A stretch of 64,000 nucleotides of DNA from Desulfobulbaceae bacterium (GCA_003508005.1 DNUE01000058.1:50828-114827), one strand, 5' to 3'; positions 40,661 through 49,543 are shown, counted from the first letter of the stretch. A program made the numbers and translations. Notes: generated by a model not told the origin, from the letters alone.

Positions 40661-41823
40661 GCGAAGAACGATTCGAAGACCTGTTCGGCGAAAAAAAGAT
40701 CAAAACCACGAAGCTGAAGCCGGGCGACCGGATCGAGGCAGTGGTGGCCGGGATCAGCGGCGAAAACATCTTCCTTGATATCGGCGGCAAGAGCGAAGGG
40801 GTCCTGGCCGCCTCGGAACTGCTAGGGCCTGATGGCGAAATCCGGGTGCAGAGCGGCGACACTGTCACCGTCTTTTTCCTTGCGGACCGCAAGGGGGAGA
40901 TGATCTTCACCACCCGCCTCGGTTCCGGCCATGCCTCTGCCCAGGAACTTGAAGAGGCCTTCAGCTCGGGGATTCCGGTCCAGGGCCGGGTCACCGGCGA
41001 AATCAAGGGTGGCTTCGAGGTGCAGGTGGCAGGGCAACGCGGCTTCTGCCCCTATTCGCAAATGGATATCCGGCGCATCGAAGACCCGGCCGCCTACCTG
41101 GACCAGGTCTTCTCCTTCCGGATCATGGAGTATGGCAGCCAGGGCCGCAACCTCATCCTCTCGGCCCGGGCCGTCCTGGAGGAGGAGCGCGCCGAGCGAA
41201 AGGAGGCGCTGGTTCAGAGCCTGAAGGAGGGCGACCGGGTGCGGGGCACCGTCACCTCGCTCAGGGATTTCGGGGCCTTTGTCGATATCGGCGGCGTGGA
41301 CGGGCTGATCCCGATCTCCGAGCTGGCCTGGGGCCAGGTGAGCAGGGTCGAGGACGTCCTGAGCAGCGGCCAGGAGGTGGAGGTGGTTATCAGAAAACTG
41401 GACTGGGACCATGACCGCATCAGCCTCAGCCTGAAGGAGACCCTGGAGAACCCGTGGCAGGGGGTGCTGGAAAAGTATCCGCCCGGCTCCATCCACCGGG
41501 GCCAGGTCTCCCGGCTTGCACAGTTCGGCGCCTTTGTCACCCTGGAGCCGGGGATCGACGGCCTGCTGCATATCTCCAGGCTGGGGGGCGGCCGCAAACT
41601 CCATCATCCCCGGGAGGCAGTGGAGGCCGGCCAGGATATCACGGTCCGCGTGGAATCCATTGACCGCGAAAAACAGCGGATCTCCCTGGTGCCGGAAGAC
41701 TATGCGGAGAGTGCGGAGTCAGCCGCCTCGCGGGAGGAAAAACCTTTTGCGCCGGCACCTCCCAGATCGCTGGGCACCCTGGGCGACGTGCTGGCCGCGT
41801 CCATGCAGAAGAAAAAACGCTGA
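40657..41823 (+). CDS. Protein with four S1 RNA-binding domains (RpsA-like)
   Basis: ATG 40657 overlaps the radical SAM stop and gives 388 residues. Four S1-type OB domains can be traced: GDRIEAVVAGISGENIFLDIGGKSEGVL, GIPVQGRVTGEIKGGFEVQVAGQRGFCPYS, GDRVRGTVTSLRDFGAFVDIGGVDGLIPISEL and GSIHRGQVSRLAQFGAFVTLEPGIDGLLHIS. It is shorter than ribosomal protein S1 (six domains in E. coli) and has an added acidic/Ala tail. Its likely role is RNA binding, but whether it is the main S1 protein cannot be judged from this window. Confidence 0.88.
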   Translation: MSEERFEDLFGEKKIKTTKLKPGDRIEAVVAGISGENIFLDIGGKSEGVLAASELLGPDGEIRVQSGDTVTVFFLADRKGEMIFTTRLGSGHASAQELEEAFSSGIPVQGRVTGEIKGGFEVQVAGQRGFCPYSQMDIRRIEDPAAYLDQVFSFRIMEYGSQGRNLILSARAVLEEERAERKEALVQSLKEGDRVRGTVTSLRDFGAFVDIGGVDGLIPISELAWGQVSRVEDVLSSGQEVEVVIRKLDWDHDRISLSLKETLENPWQGVLEKYPPGSIHRGQVSRLAQFGAFVTLEPGIDGLLHISRLGGGRKLHHPREAVEAGQDITVRVESIDREKQRISLVPEDYAESAESAASREEKPFAPAPPRSLGTLGDVLAASMQKKKR

Positions 41824-41877
41824 ATCACCCCATATACTGAAGCAACAACGCTCCGGTTGGGTGCCAAGGAGAACCAA

Positions 41878-42651
41878 TTGGATCTACTCGTAGTTTGTAT
41901 TGTTGCACTAGCTGCTTCTTCACTGACACTTTTTTCCGGCTTTGGGCTTGGCACTTTGCTCATGCCTGTAATCGCCATCTTCTTTCCGCTTGAATTGGCC
42001 ATAGCGATGACCGCGATGGTGCACTTGGCAAACAATCTTTTCAAAATTGGCTTGCTCGGCAGAAAGGCCGACTCTTCAGTCCTCCTGAAATTCGGGCTAC
42101 CTGCTGTAGTGGCAGCTTTTGTTGGCGCCGCTTTATTGTCCTGGCTTGGAGAAGTTCAGCCCCTTTACGAATACCAAGCCCTCGGACGGGAACTCCAAGT
42201 GTCTGCACTTAAGCTCGTTATCGGCTTTCTCATCATTCTCTTCGTCGCCTTAGAACTCTCGCCGGCATTCTCAAGGATTGCATTGGATCGAAAATGGCTT
42301 CCTGTTGGAGGTGTGATTAGCGGGTTCTTTGGTGGCTTGTCTGGCCATCAAGGCGCTTTCCGCAGCATGTTCCTTATCAAAGCGGGCCTGGAAAAAGAGG
42401 TCTTTGTTGCTACAGGGGTGGTGCTTGCAGTAATGGTTGATTTGTCGCGCATGGTCATATATGGCGCAGACATTTCATTGCGCAGTGACGCCGTGAATTG
42501 GCCTATGGTAATCGCCGCGAGTGCGGCCGCATTCGCTGGCGCATATCTCGGCGCGCGAATCCTTGGAAAAATTACTATTCGCACTGTGCAAATTGTTGTG
42601 TCAGCGTTTTTGGTTGTGGTTGCAGTTGGCCTTATAGCGGGCTTGCTATGA
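41878..42651 (+). CDS. TSUP-family membrane permease (TauE/SafE-like)
   Basis: AAGGAG precedes TTG 41878 by 5 nt, giving 257 residues with about eight hydrophobic segments. The family pattern is visible in LTLFSGFGLGTLLMPVIAIFFP and VISGFFGGLSGHQGAFRSMFL. TSUP proteins export or import sulfite, sulfoacetate or similar organosulfur anions. Here the substrate is unknown. The DNA is clearly less GC-rich than neighbouring genes, which suggests recent acquisition. A GTTGGGT sits just upstream (41856-41862) and an attC-like hairpin starts within the stop region (42648-42707). Confidence 0.85.
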   Translation: MDLLVVCIVALAASSLTLFSGFGLGTLLMPVIAIFFPLELAIAMTAMVHLANNLFKIGLLGRKADSSVLLKFGLPAVVAAFVGAALLSWLGEVQPLYEYQALGRELQVSALKLVIGFLIILFVALELSPAFSRIALDRKWLPVGGVISGFFGGLSGHQGAFRSMFLIKAGLEKEVFVATGVVLAVMVDLSRMVIYGADISLRSDAVNWPMVIAASAAAFAGAYLGARILGKITIRTVQIVVSAFLVVVAVGLIAGLL

Positions 42652-42707
42652 AACGCTGCAAATCAGCGGCGCGAAGTATCGCGTCCGCTGTATTGGACTG
42701 GTTAGTC
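42648..42707. other. attC-like hairpin (integron cassette end)
   Basis: CAGCGGCGCGA (42664-42674) and TCGCGTCCGCTG (42679-42690) pair with one unpaired T (42684). The stem extends by AAT/ATT across a second unpaired T (42691), so both unpaired bases are on the same strand. The ends read ATGAAAC and GTTAGTC, near the attC box consensus RYYYAAC and GTTRRRY. The total of 60 bp matches short attC sites. No integrase is in the window. A bidirectional terminator is the main alternative. Confidence 0.4.
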
Positions 42708-43277
42708 GTTTTCGATCGCATAATGTTGCTCGATAATTCTTGCGAGAGCGTTCATCTCCTCACGAGCATGAGCCCGCCATATTGCCTCCGTGAAAAACAC
42801 ACGTGCGAGCAAATGACGGAATCGGTTGGGAAATACAATCCGGATTGTAAGCCCAAGCTTAGTGTCACCACTCGTAGTGGAGCAGAAACGAAATTCCACC
42901 TCTGAGCGCGATTGACTCTTGAAAATACCGAAGACCTTAATTTGACTGATTTCAGAAACAAGCGCCATTTTTTCGTTTGGCGTCAATTCGCTTACCCTGT
43001 ACCGGTGTTTCACATACTGAAAACCTGCAGTCTCCCATACGTCGATCACACCATCCTTCAACAGGTCGGTTCCGGATATTTCGTACTTTTTATGACCTGG
43101 GCTCAAGCGAATATAGTACTCTCGCACCTTCATGTAGGTATTGAAAGCATATTCCCGCGGACATTTTGCTTCAACATCAGCAATGACTTGTATAGCGTTA
43201 TGTGATGAAGAGAACACCCGCCACGCGTTATACCCAAGCCAGTATAGAGCAATTATTTCGATTGTTGTTCTGACCAT
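42702..43277 (-). CDS. SRPBCC-like membrane-anchored hypothetical protein
   Basis: The 191-residue product has a single N-terminal hydrophobic segment (TTIEIIALYWLGYNAW) and then a region with the SRPBCC/START-like polyketide-cyclase pattern (AKCPREYAFNTYMKVREYY, ISGTDLLKDGVIDVWE, MALVSEISQIKVFGIFKS, EVEFRFCST…TIRIVFP). No catalytic residue assignment is possible. No Shine-Dalgarno precedes the ATG. Its composition is also AT-richer than the surroundings. It converges on the TSUP permease gene, with the attC-like hairpin between the two 3' ends. Confidence 0.65.
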   Translation of the reverse strand: MVRTTIEIIALYWLGYNAWRVFSSSHNAIQVIADVEAKCPREYAFNTYMKVREYYIRLSPGHKKYEISGTDLLKDGVIDVWETAGFQYVKHRYRVSELTPNEKMALVSEISQIKVFGIFKSQSRSEVEFRFCSTTSGDTKLGLTIRIVFPNRFRHLLARVFFTEAIWRAHAREEMNALARIIEQHYAIEND

Positions 43278-43582
43278 GGGTTATGTTCCGCTTAAACCAA
43301 GTTAGTATCTGGTTTTCCGTATATCTTGCGTAAAAAATGAATGTTGGCAAGTAAAATGTCCCTTGGTTGCCGGTTCTTTAACCGGATATCCCCTGCCGAT
43401 GCGCCGACTTGGGTTCATCTCCTCGATGAACGGGTCGCGGGAAGGGAACGAAGACAAGCCAAGGGAAACAAACACCCTGCGCGAGGTGGTTGCTGTCGGA
43501 GGACAATGACTGCGGTCAGTGGAGCGACAGGCGTGGGAAAGACCTTTGCCGGAAGGTGGCTTGCGACTGCCAGCGGGAATTA
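43278..43582. other. Intergenic region with no recognised feature
   Basis: 305 bp upstream of the SRPBCC-like gene and downstream of rlmB. A GTTAGTA resembling the attC-proximal GTTAGTC occurs at about 43301, but no hairpin accompanies it. Open frames across this stretch run antisense into rlmB and have no family resemblance. Confidence 0.5.
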
Positions 43583-44410
43583 TCAGCGGCCGGTGCCGGG
43601 AGACCTCTGCTGGCGAACGGCCTCGAACATGATGATGGCCGCGGCCACTGAGACGTTGAGGGAATCAAAATCACCTTCCATGGGGATGGTGATCAGCTGG
43701 TCGCACTGCTTGCGCACCAGCGGCCGGATGCCCTTGCCCTCGCTGCCGATGACCAGGCAGAGCGGCACCCGCAGATCCGCTGCATAGACGGAAATTGCCT
43801 CCGGGTCCAGGACCGCGCCGAAGACCCAGAACCCCTGCTCGCGGATCTCTTTCAGGGCCTCGGCGAGATTGACGACCTGCCCGATCTGCAGCTGGTTGAT
43901 AGCCCCGGCCGAGGTCCGGGCCACGGTGCCCGAAAGCGGCGCGCTGCGCTCCCTGGTCAGGAGGACCGAGGTGAAGCCGGCCGCCAGGGCTGAACGGAGA
44001 ATGGCCCCCAGGTTGCGGGGGTCCTGAATGGAGTCCAGAACCAGAAGACGCGGCAGGGAATTTTTTGCCTCCGTGGCATCCTGAGCGCTCGCGAGCAGAT
44101 CCGGCAGGGTCTGCAGCTGGATCGCGGCCTGCCGGGCAACAACCCCCTGGTGCGAATAATGGCCTGGCACGCCGAGCCGGCCGGCTTCCACAAAGCGGAG
44201 CCTGACCTGATGGGTGCGGGCCAGATCAATGATTTCCTGGTATTTCGTCCCGGTCTTGCCGCGCTGGATGAGGATCTCGCTCAACCGGCGGGGATGGTGC
44301 TGCATAACCTCCAGCACGGGATGAATCCCCCAGAGCAGCTCATCCACATCCAAACCGGCATCAGCCTCCCGGGGTACGGGCTGTCTCTGCTTCCGTGGCT
44401 GCCGGTTCAT
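43583..44410 (-). CDS. rlmB: 23S rRNA (guanosine-2'-O)-methyltransferase RlmB-like (SpoU family)
   Basis: The 275-residue protein has the three SpoU motifs in order: LDSIQDPRNLGAILRSALAAG, CLVIGSEGKGIRPLV and ESLNVSVAAAI (here DSLNVSVAAAI). The N-terminal substrate-binding domain begins DELLWGIHPVLEVMQHHP, close to RlmB. It should methylate a ribose in 23S rRNA. Length fits the family. It is downstream of gmk with a 44-bp gap on the same strand. Confidence 0.9.
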   Translation of the reverse strand: MNRQPRKQRQPVPREADAGLDVDELLWGIHPVLEVMQHHPRRLSEILIQRGKTGTKYQEIIDLARTHQVRLRFVEAGRLGVPGHYSHQGVVARQAAIQLQTLPDLLASAQDATEAKNSLPRLLVLDSIQDPRNLGAILRSALAAGFTSVLLTRERSAPLSGTVARTSAGAINQLQIGQVVNLAEALKEIREQGFWVFGAVLDPEAISVYAADLRVPLCLVIGSEGKGIRPLVRKQCDQLITIPMEGDFDSLNVSVAAAIIMFEAVRQQRSPGTGR

Positions 44411-44454
44411 GCCTCTCCCTCATCCGGAATCATGCACCAATTCCCGGGAAACGG

Positions 44455-45063
44455 TTAACAGATGCCGGCAACGGGCAGGCCGTCCGGAGAACGGCGGCGA
44501 CGGCAGCGCTCGGCGACAATAATGGAGCGCAGGCTGTCAATAGCCTCCTCCAGGCGGTCATTGATGATCAGGTAGTCATACCTGTCGGTAAACTTCAGTT
44601 CCTTGCGGGCGTTCTCCAGACGGAGCCTGATAGTGTCTTCGCTTTCCGTGCCCCGTCGGCGCAAGCGGGACTCCAGCTCAGTCAGCGAAGGAGGTGCAAT
44701 GAAGATCAGTACCGGCGCGGCCGCTTTCTGCACCTGGAGGGCCCCCTGTACATCAATGTCCAGGATGACATCCTGGCCCGCTTGCAGCTGGCGTTCCACC
44801 TCCGCCCTGCCGGTGCCATACAGGTTGCCGTGTACTTCGGCCCATTCGAGAAAACCGGGCGGGGTACCCTCCCGAATGGCCTGGAACCCCTCCCGACTGA
44901 CAAAGTGATAATCACGGCCAGCCACCTCTCCCGGACGGGACGGCCGGGTTGTGTGGGACACGGAAAAAACCAGGCCGGGAAGCACGGCCATCACCTTCTT
45001 GAGAATTGTCGTCTTGCCCGCGCCGGACGGAGCGGAGAGGATAAAGAGGATGGTTTCACGCAC
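44455..45063 (-). CDS. gmk: Guanylate kinase
   Basis: It phosphorylates GMP to GDP. The start is taken as GTG 45063 after GGAGAAGGG, giving 202 residues that begin RETILFILSAPSGAGKTT with the P-loop, followed by SHTTRPSRPGEV and DYHFVSREGF of the GMP-binding region. An upstream ATG in the same frame is less likely. It overlaps the DUF370/RemA gene by 8 bp. The yicC-remA-gmk order is common in bacteria and here reads in one operon. Confidence 0.96.
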   Translation of the reverse strand: MRETILFILSAPSGAGKTTILKKVMAVLPGLVFSVSHTTRPSRPGEVAGRDYHFVSREGFQAIREGTPPGFLEWAEVHGNLYGTGRAEVERQLQAGQDVILDIDVQGALQVQKAAAPVLIFIAPPSLTELESRLRRRGTESEDTIRLRLENARKELKFTDRYDYLIINDRLEEAIDSLRSIIVAERCRRRRSPDGLPVAGIC

Positions 45064-45361
45064 CGGATTCGCCCTTCTCCTCACGCGCAAACACCCGGAC
45101 AGGATTGGTCTGCTCCTCGGCCAGCAGTGCCAGGCGCTGGCTGATGGTCTCGGGCTGCACGGAAGAGAGCATCAGGTGACCGGTATCCAGGACAATAATT
45201 GCCCTGGTCCGCCTCCCCTCGGTGACGTCGATGAGCTTTTTTTCCTTGCGGGCCTCCTCTTTCAGCTTTCTGATCGGGGAGGAGCCCGGATTGACCACCG
45301 CGAGTATGCGGTTGATCTTGACCGCGTTGCCGAAGCCTATATTGACCAGCCTGTTGTCCAT
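45056..45361 (-). CDS. remA: RemA/DUF370-family regulatory protein
   Basis: The 101-residue protein matches the DUF370 family: LVNIGFGNAVKINRILAVVNPGSSPIRKL, LIDVTEGRRTRAIIVLDTGHLMLSSVQPETI. In Bacillus RemA activates biofilm matrix genes. In other bacteria it is usually found between yicC and gmk, as here, and its role is not established. It overlaps gmk at its 3' end and is 39 bp downstream of yicC. Confidence 0.93.
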   Translation of the reverse strand: MDNRLVNIGFGNAVKINRILAVVNPGSSPIRKLKEEARKEKKLIDVTEGRRTRAIIVLDTGHLMLSSVQPETISQRLALLAEEQTNPVRVFAREEKGESGA

Positions 45362-45400
45362 CCCTGTTGTTCCTTTTCTTTCCTGGCGGGACAGGGCCCG

Positions 45401-46282
45401 TTACTCGATATTCTGCACCTGTTCCCGGAGCTTTTCGATCTCATTTTTCAGTTCCACGATCAGGTAGGCGATTTCCGCGTTGGCGATTTTCGAGGCAATG
45501 GTGTTGACTTCCCGGAGAAATTCCTGGAGGAGGAAATCAAGACGCCGTCCCACCGGCTCCTTGAGGTCCAGAAAGCCGATAAACTGAGCAATATGGCTGC
45601 GCAGCCTGACCAGTTCCTCGGTCACATCGGACTTGTCAGCCAGAACCGCCGTTTCCTGGGCCAGCCGGACCGGATCCATTCCCACTCCCTCAAGCAGCCG
45701 GGCGATGCGATCCTTGAGTTCACGGTGCCGCTCCTCCGCAAGTTCCGGCAGCCGATCCTGCAGGGAATCCAGACAAGAGGAAAAATGCTCCATCCGGTCC
45801 AGGAGTTCTTCCTTCAGTGCCCAGCCTTCCTGCTCGCGCATCAGGCAGCATTCATTGATGGCAATATCCAGGGCGCCGCAGATGACCTTCCACTCGCGGT
45901 CAAAGTCGGGATTCTGCTCCACCTGGCTGATTATTTCCTTAAGCGACAGGATATCGCTCAACTCCACCTGGGAAGTGATGTTCAGTTCGGCCCGCAAGCG
46001 CTGCAGGCAGAAATGGTACTGACGGGCGAGGTCGGTATTCACCGAGAGCCGGGGACCGAAACCGGATTCCCCCTGCAGTTGGAGGACAACATCAACCCGC
46101 CCGCGATCATGGTTTGAGGCGATGATCTTGCGCACCCGGTCTTCCAGGCCGCTGAAGATTCTCGGCATGACAATGCGCTGGTCCAGATACCGGTGATTCA
46201 CGGTGCGCACCTCGGCAACCCACACCCGGTCGCCAACGGTGACCTCCCCTCGCCCGAAGCCGGTCATACTTCTTGGCCGCAT
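45401..46282 (-). CDS. yicC: YicC/YloC-family endoribonuclease
   Basis: The 293-residue protein has the YicC N-terminus RSMTGFGRGEVTVGDRVWVAEVRTVNHRYLD and the C-terminal DUF1732 part GRRLDFLLQEFLREVNTIASKI, both family hallmarks. YicC cleaves small regulatory RNA in E. coli. In this operon it lies directly after rfaE1 with no gap and before remA and gmk. Length is normal. Confidence 0.94.
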   Translation of the reverse strand: MRPRSMTGFGRGEVTVGDRVWVAEVRTVNHRYLDQRIVMPRIFSGLEDRVRKIIASNHDRGRVDVVLQLQGESGFGPRLSVNTDLARQYHFCLQRLRAELNITSQVELSDILSLKEIISQVEQNPDFDREWKVICGALDIAINECCLMREQEGWALKEELLDRMEHFSSCLDSLQDRLPELAEERHRELKDRIARLLEGVGMDPVRLAQETAVLADKSDVTEELVRLRSHIAQFIGFLDLKEPVGRRLDFLLQEFLREVNTIASKIANAEIAYLIVELKNEIEKLREQVQNIE

Positions 46283-47299
46283 CTATCTTCCTCCTCCCAT
46301 CAATTCATACTGCAACGACCCGCACAGCTCCTCGGCGCGCACCGAGGCCGTGCCGATCTTGCCGACCACGATGCCGGCGGCATGGTTCGCCAACTCGGCG
46401 GCGTCCAGCATGGAGCAGCCCGAGGCCAGTCCGAGCGCCAGGGTCGCCACCACAGTATCGCCGGCGCCGGTCACATCGAAGACCTCCTTGGCCCTGGTCG
46501 GAATCGTCACCAGATGGTCATCAGCCTGCAGCAGGGCCATGCCTGCCTCCCCCCTGGTGACCAGCACCGCCTCGCAGTCGATTTCATCCCTGATGAAGCG
46601 CGAGGCCGCCAGGAGTTGCTGCTCATTGCGGATTTCCATGCCGCTCATCAAGCTTGCCTCGTGGTTGTTCGGAGTGATGACCGTGGCTCCGACAAAGCGA
46701 TGCAGATTCACCGGCTTCGGATCAACTATGAGCGGCAGACCGCGTCCTGTTTTCTGCACTATAGCACGTCGCAGGTGATGAAGTCGAATCATTAACGGCT
46801 CATTGACCACCCCTTTGGAGTAGTCTGAAACAATCACCGCGCCAAATTCATGGAGATGGCCCTCCAGGTAAGCGATCATGGCATCCAGAGTCTTCTTTGA
46901 CGGGATGCCTCGCTCCTCGCGGTCAAAGCGCACCACCTGCTGTCCTTGGGCCACCACCCGGCTTTTCACCGTCGTTGGCCTCTCTCCCCTGACCAGACCA
47001 GCCACTGGCGCCGGCAGCGTCGAAACCAGCTCCACCAGCTTGTCGCCCATGAGATCGGCGCCGATAACGCCGCACAGCGCCCCCTGACCACCGAGGGAAT
47101 AGATATTTTTCAGAACGTTGGCGCTGCCGCCCAGCAGCAGTTCCTCCCTGGCCACATCGACCACCGGAACCGGCGCTTCCGGGGAAATGCGGTTTACGGT
47201 CCCCCAGATGAACTGATCGACAATAACGTCGCCAACCACGAGAACCCTGGCCTCAGCAAAGCGGCGAACTGCCTGTTGCAGAAATTCGGTTCTGTTCAA
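46283..47299 (-). CDS. rfaE1: D-glycero-beta-D-manno-heptose-7-phosphate kinase
   Basis: It phosphorylates heptose-7-phosphate in LPS core sugar synthesis. The 338-residue PfkB-family kinase has the substrate region LVVGDVIVDQFIWGTVNRISPEAPVPVV, the LGGSANVLKNIYSLGG element and the catalytic signature DVTGAGDTVVATLAL. This is a stand-alone kinase (HldA type). The adenylyltransferase half of HldE is absent here. Its start overlaps the DUF3786 gene stop by 4 bp and it abuts yicC downstream. Confidence 0.92.
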   Translation of the reverse strand: MNRTEFLQQAVRRFAEARVLVVGDVIVDQFIWGTVNRISPEAPVPVVDVAREELLLGGSANVLKNIYSLGGQGALCGVIGADLMGDKLVELVSTLPAPVAGLVRGERPTTVKSRVVAQGQQVVRFDREERGIPSKKTLDAMIAYLEGHLHEFGAVIVSDYSKGVVNEPLMIRLHHLRRAIVQKTGRGLPLIVDPKPVNLHRFVGATVITPNNHEASLMSGMEIRNEQQLLAASRFIRDEIDCEAVLVTRGEAGMALLQADDHLVTIPTRAKEVFDVTGAGDTVVATLALGLASGCSMLDAAELANHAAGIVVGKIGTASVRAEELCGSLQYELMGGGR

Positions 47300-48111
47300 G
47301 CGTCAAGCTCCATTAATCGTTCCGCCATCCGTTCACTGGCAAATACCAGCGACTCGATGTCCAGAAAATCCAGAACGTGCTGGTCATAAAGTACCTTGAT
47401 TCTGCAGGCAAATCCTTCTTCCGGCTCCTCGTCCCAGAACAGAAGATAGAGAGGAAGAAAGGGAAGAACCGGAATAACCAGACCCAAGTCGGCGATCTGA
47501 CCATCGGGGCCGGGCATTGCGCCGATCAGGCGGCAAGCCTTGGCCAGAGCGGCTGGCCTCCCGCTGAAGCGGCCGGCCAGCGGCTGCTCACAGTAGGCAG
47601 CCAGGGTCCGAACCTTGGCCATCGAATTCGGCAGGCTTTCCATGCCCACCCATGCGCCCTGCGGCATCTGCCCGCCACCTGAGGCTACATAGTTGTAGAG
47701 AAGGATCTGATCGCGGGGATCGATCAGCTGACCGCCCTCCAGCAGGGCCTCCTCTTCGCTGAGCACGACTCCCCGTCCCAGATAATGAAAGTGGAGTGCC
47801 GCCGGGGGCCCCGGATCGAACTCTGCCCCGAGACGGAGGGCGATGTCCGGATAATCCAGGCCATGAATCTTGGTCTTGAGATGGGCAACGAGCGCCATAT
47901 CCCGCTCGGCCTGGCCACGCTCCACCTGCGCAAGACCTTCACCAGGGGCATGAAGCCGAGCATCCTCAATATCTGGAGGTGCGAGATAGGGGCAGAGCGC
48001 TGGATCAGCGCCACCCCTGGTCACCGCCACGGCAAAGGCAAGGCACGTTGGCTGTCCGCATTCCCCGCAGTTTGTCCGGGGGGTGGCGCGGAGAAAATCG
48101 AGGGGATTCAC
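47296..48111 (-). CDS. DUF3786 protein with N-terminal Fe-S motif
   Basis: The 271-residue protein starts MNPLDFLRATPRTNCGECGQPTCLAFAV with CPYL downstream, the four-cysteine Fe-S cluster motif shared by corrinoid/Fe-S acceptor proteins. The remainder matches the DUF3786 layout (HYLGRGVVLSEE, LYNYVASGGG, VIPVLPFLPLYLLFWDEEPEEGF). Function is not established. Family members occur mostly in anaerobes near corrinoid or CO metabolism genes. Here it is coupled to rfaE1, a placement with no clear logic. Confidence 0.85.
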   Translation of the reverse strand: MNPLDFLRATPRTNCGECGQPTCLAFAVAVTRGGADPALCPYLAPPDIEDARLHAPGEGLAQVERGQAERDMALVAHLKTKIHGLDYPDIALRLGAEFDPGPPAALHFHYLGRGVVLSEEEALLEGGQLIDPRDQILLYNYVASGGGQMPQGAWVGMESLPNSMAKVRTLAAYCEQPLAGRFSGRPAALAKACRLIGAMPGPDGQIADLGLVIPVLPFLPLYLLFWDEEPEEGFACRIKVLYDQHVLDFLDIESLVFASERMAERLMELDA

Positions 48112-48190
48112 TGCGGGACCTTACCCCGGCGGGCCGCTCCAACCCTGCATGCGCCTGCCCCTGGAGTTTCCACCGAAAGGGGCGGAGCGC

Positions 48191-48730
48191 TTATTTCTTG
48201 GTGGCCGAGGAGTTGAATGCCTTGGTTACTTCTTCAGTAATATCCACCGAGTCCGCTGAATACATCACCACCTCGGAGGGCAGGATGATGGTGTAGCCCT
48301 TTTCCTTGGCCAGTTTCTCGATGACCACTTCCAGGTCCTTGCGGATGGGTCCAAGCCGCTGTTCTTCAAGCTTTTTCAGCTCCATCTGGGCATCTTCCTG
48401 CTTTACCCGCAGGTCTCGCCGCATTTTCTGGAACTCGATCCCCTTTTCCTGCTTCTTGTCATCGCTCCAGACCGAGCTCTTTTTTTCAATCTCATCCTGC
48501 AGGGCCACCAGGGCATCTTCATCCTTCTTGAACTTCTCCTGCAGTTCCTTCACTTTCTGCTCCATCTCTTTCTGCGCATTTTTTCCTGCCTCGGATGAAG
48601 CAAAAACCTTGCGCAGGTTCAGGACGGCAATGGAAGGACCAGAAGTTTGCGCCACGGCAGAGGATAACCATGCAGAACCCAGAACCACTGAAGCAACAAT
48701 TATTGCAACAACTCCTTGTTTCACCCTCAC
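48191..48730 (-). CDS. skp: OmpH/Skp-family periplasmic chaperone
   Basis: The 179-residue protein has a signal peptide (VVAIIVASVVLGSAWLSSAVA) and the helical Skp arms: IAVLNLRKVFASSEAGKNA, AQKEMEQKVKELQEKFKKD, EIEKKSSVWSDDKKQEKGIEFQ, and the conserved end LAKEKGYTIILPSEVVMYSADSVDITEEVTKAFN. It escorts outer-membrane proteins through the periplasm. A pal gene is upstream on the same strand, separated by a terminator hairpin. Confidence 0.93.
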   Translation of the reverse strand: MRVKQGVVAIIVASVVLGSAWLSSAVAQTSGPSIAVLNLRKVFASSEAGKNAQKEMEQKVKELQEKFKKDEDALVALQDEIEKKSSVWSDDKKQEKGIEFQKMRRDLRVKQEDAQMELKKLEEQRLGPIRKDLEVVIEKLAKEKGYTIILPSEVVMYSADSVDITEEVTKAFNSSATKK

Positions 48731-48795
48731 AACAATCTCCTTTTTTCGCGGGTTGGGCAGAGAACTTTTCTCCCTGCGGCAGGAACAAACAAAAA

Positions 48796-48823
48796 CGGGA
48801 GAGGGAATGGGTCCCCTCTCCCG
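48796..48823 (-). terminator. Terminator between pal and skp
   Basis: CGGGAGAGGG (48796-48805) pairs with CCCTCTCCCG (48814-48823). On the minus strand the stem is followed by TTTTTGTTTGTT. It should end the pal transcript before the skp gene. Confidence 0.8.
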
Positions 48824-48846
48824 AAAGAAAAAAAATGCGCGACAGA

Positions 48847-49347
48847 CTACTTGATGATTACGAAATCATCGCGACGATTCTGCGCCCAGGAAATTTCGTC
48901 ATGCCCGAAAAGGAGAACTTTTTCCTCTCCCCAGCTGACGGTTTCCATACGGGAATCCGCAACGCCCAGGTTGACCAGGTACTTCTTCGCGCTCTGCGCA
49001 CGGCGCTCGCCCAGGGCCAGGTTGTACTCGTTGCTGCCGCGTTCGTCGCAGTTACCCTCGATCCTGATCCGCACGGTGCTGCTTTTCTTCAGGAAGTCCG
49101 CATTGTTTTCAACGCGCTCAACCTGATCGGCGCGGATGTCCGACTTGTCAAAATCAAAATACACCGGCAGCATCGGTGCGGAGGTACGTCCCTCCAGGAT
49201 GTCGCTTGCCGCTGTCTCCAGTGATTCTGCCGGACCTTTTGCCCCCTTGTCACCAGGGGTCTCCACCGCCTTCTTCGCGCAACCGCTCATCATCACACCC
49301 AAGCAGAGCGCGAGAACCGTTGCCAATACTACTTTACCTCCCTTCAT
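48847..49347 (-). CDS. pal: Peptidoglycan-associated lipoprotein Pal
   Basis: ATG 49347 after GGAGGGAAG gives 166 residues with lipobox MMSGC. The OmpA-like domain shows PVYFDFDKSDIRADQVERVENNADFL, IEGNCDERGSNEYNLALGERRAQSAK and a tail VLLFGHDEISWAQNRRDDFVII. Pal anchors the outer membrane to peptidoglycan in the Tol-Pal system. The other tol genes are not in the window. Confidence 0.95.
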   Translation of the reverse strand: MKGGKVVLATVLALCLGVMMSGCAKKAVETPGDKGAKGPAESLETAASDILEGRTSAPMLPVYFDFDKSDIRADQVERVENNADFLKKSSTVRIRIEGNCDERGSNEYNLALGERRAQSAKKYLVNLGVADSRMETVSWGEEKVLLFGHDEISWAQNRRDDFVIIK

Positions 49348-49543
49348 TCTTCTTCCCTCCAATAAAAAAAAGACTGTGAATCAAAAAAAAGCTTGATTAA
49401 ACCTTACTAAAATGCCCTGAATAATTCAATCTATTTTTGTGTCATTTGGAAAGCTCTCGCAAAACCCCTTGCAGAAATCAAGAATTCTTGATTTATGATA
49501 TCAAATCAATACAGCCGTCAACCTCTGACAACTTCTTCATTCG

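Noticed and set aside
41857..43310. Full integron or prophage
   Set aside because: No integrase, transposase or phage gene is present. Only cassette-like boundaries on one gene can be argued.
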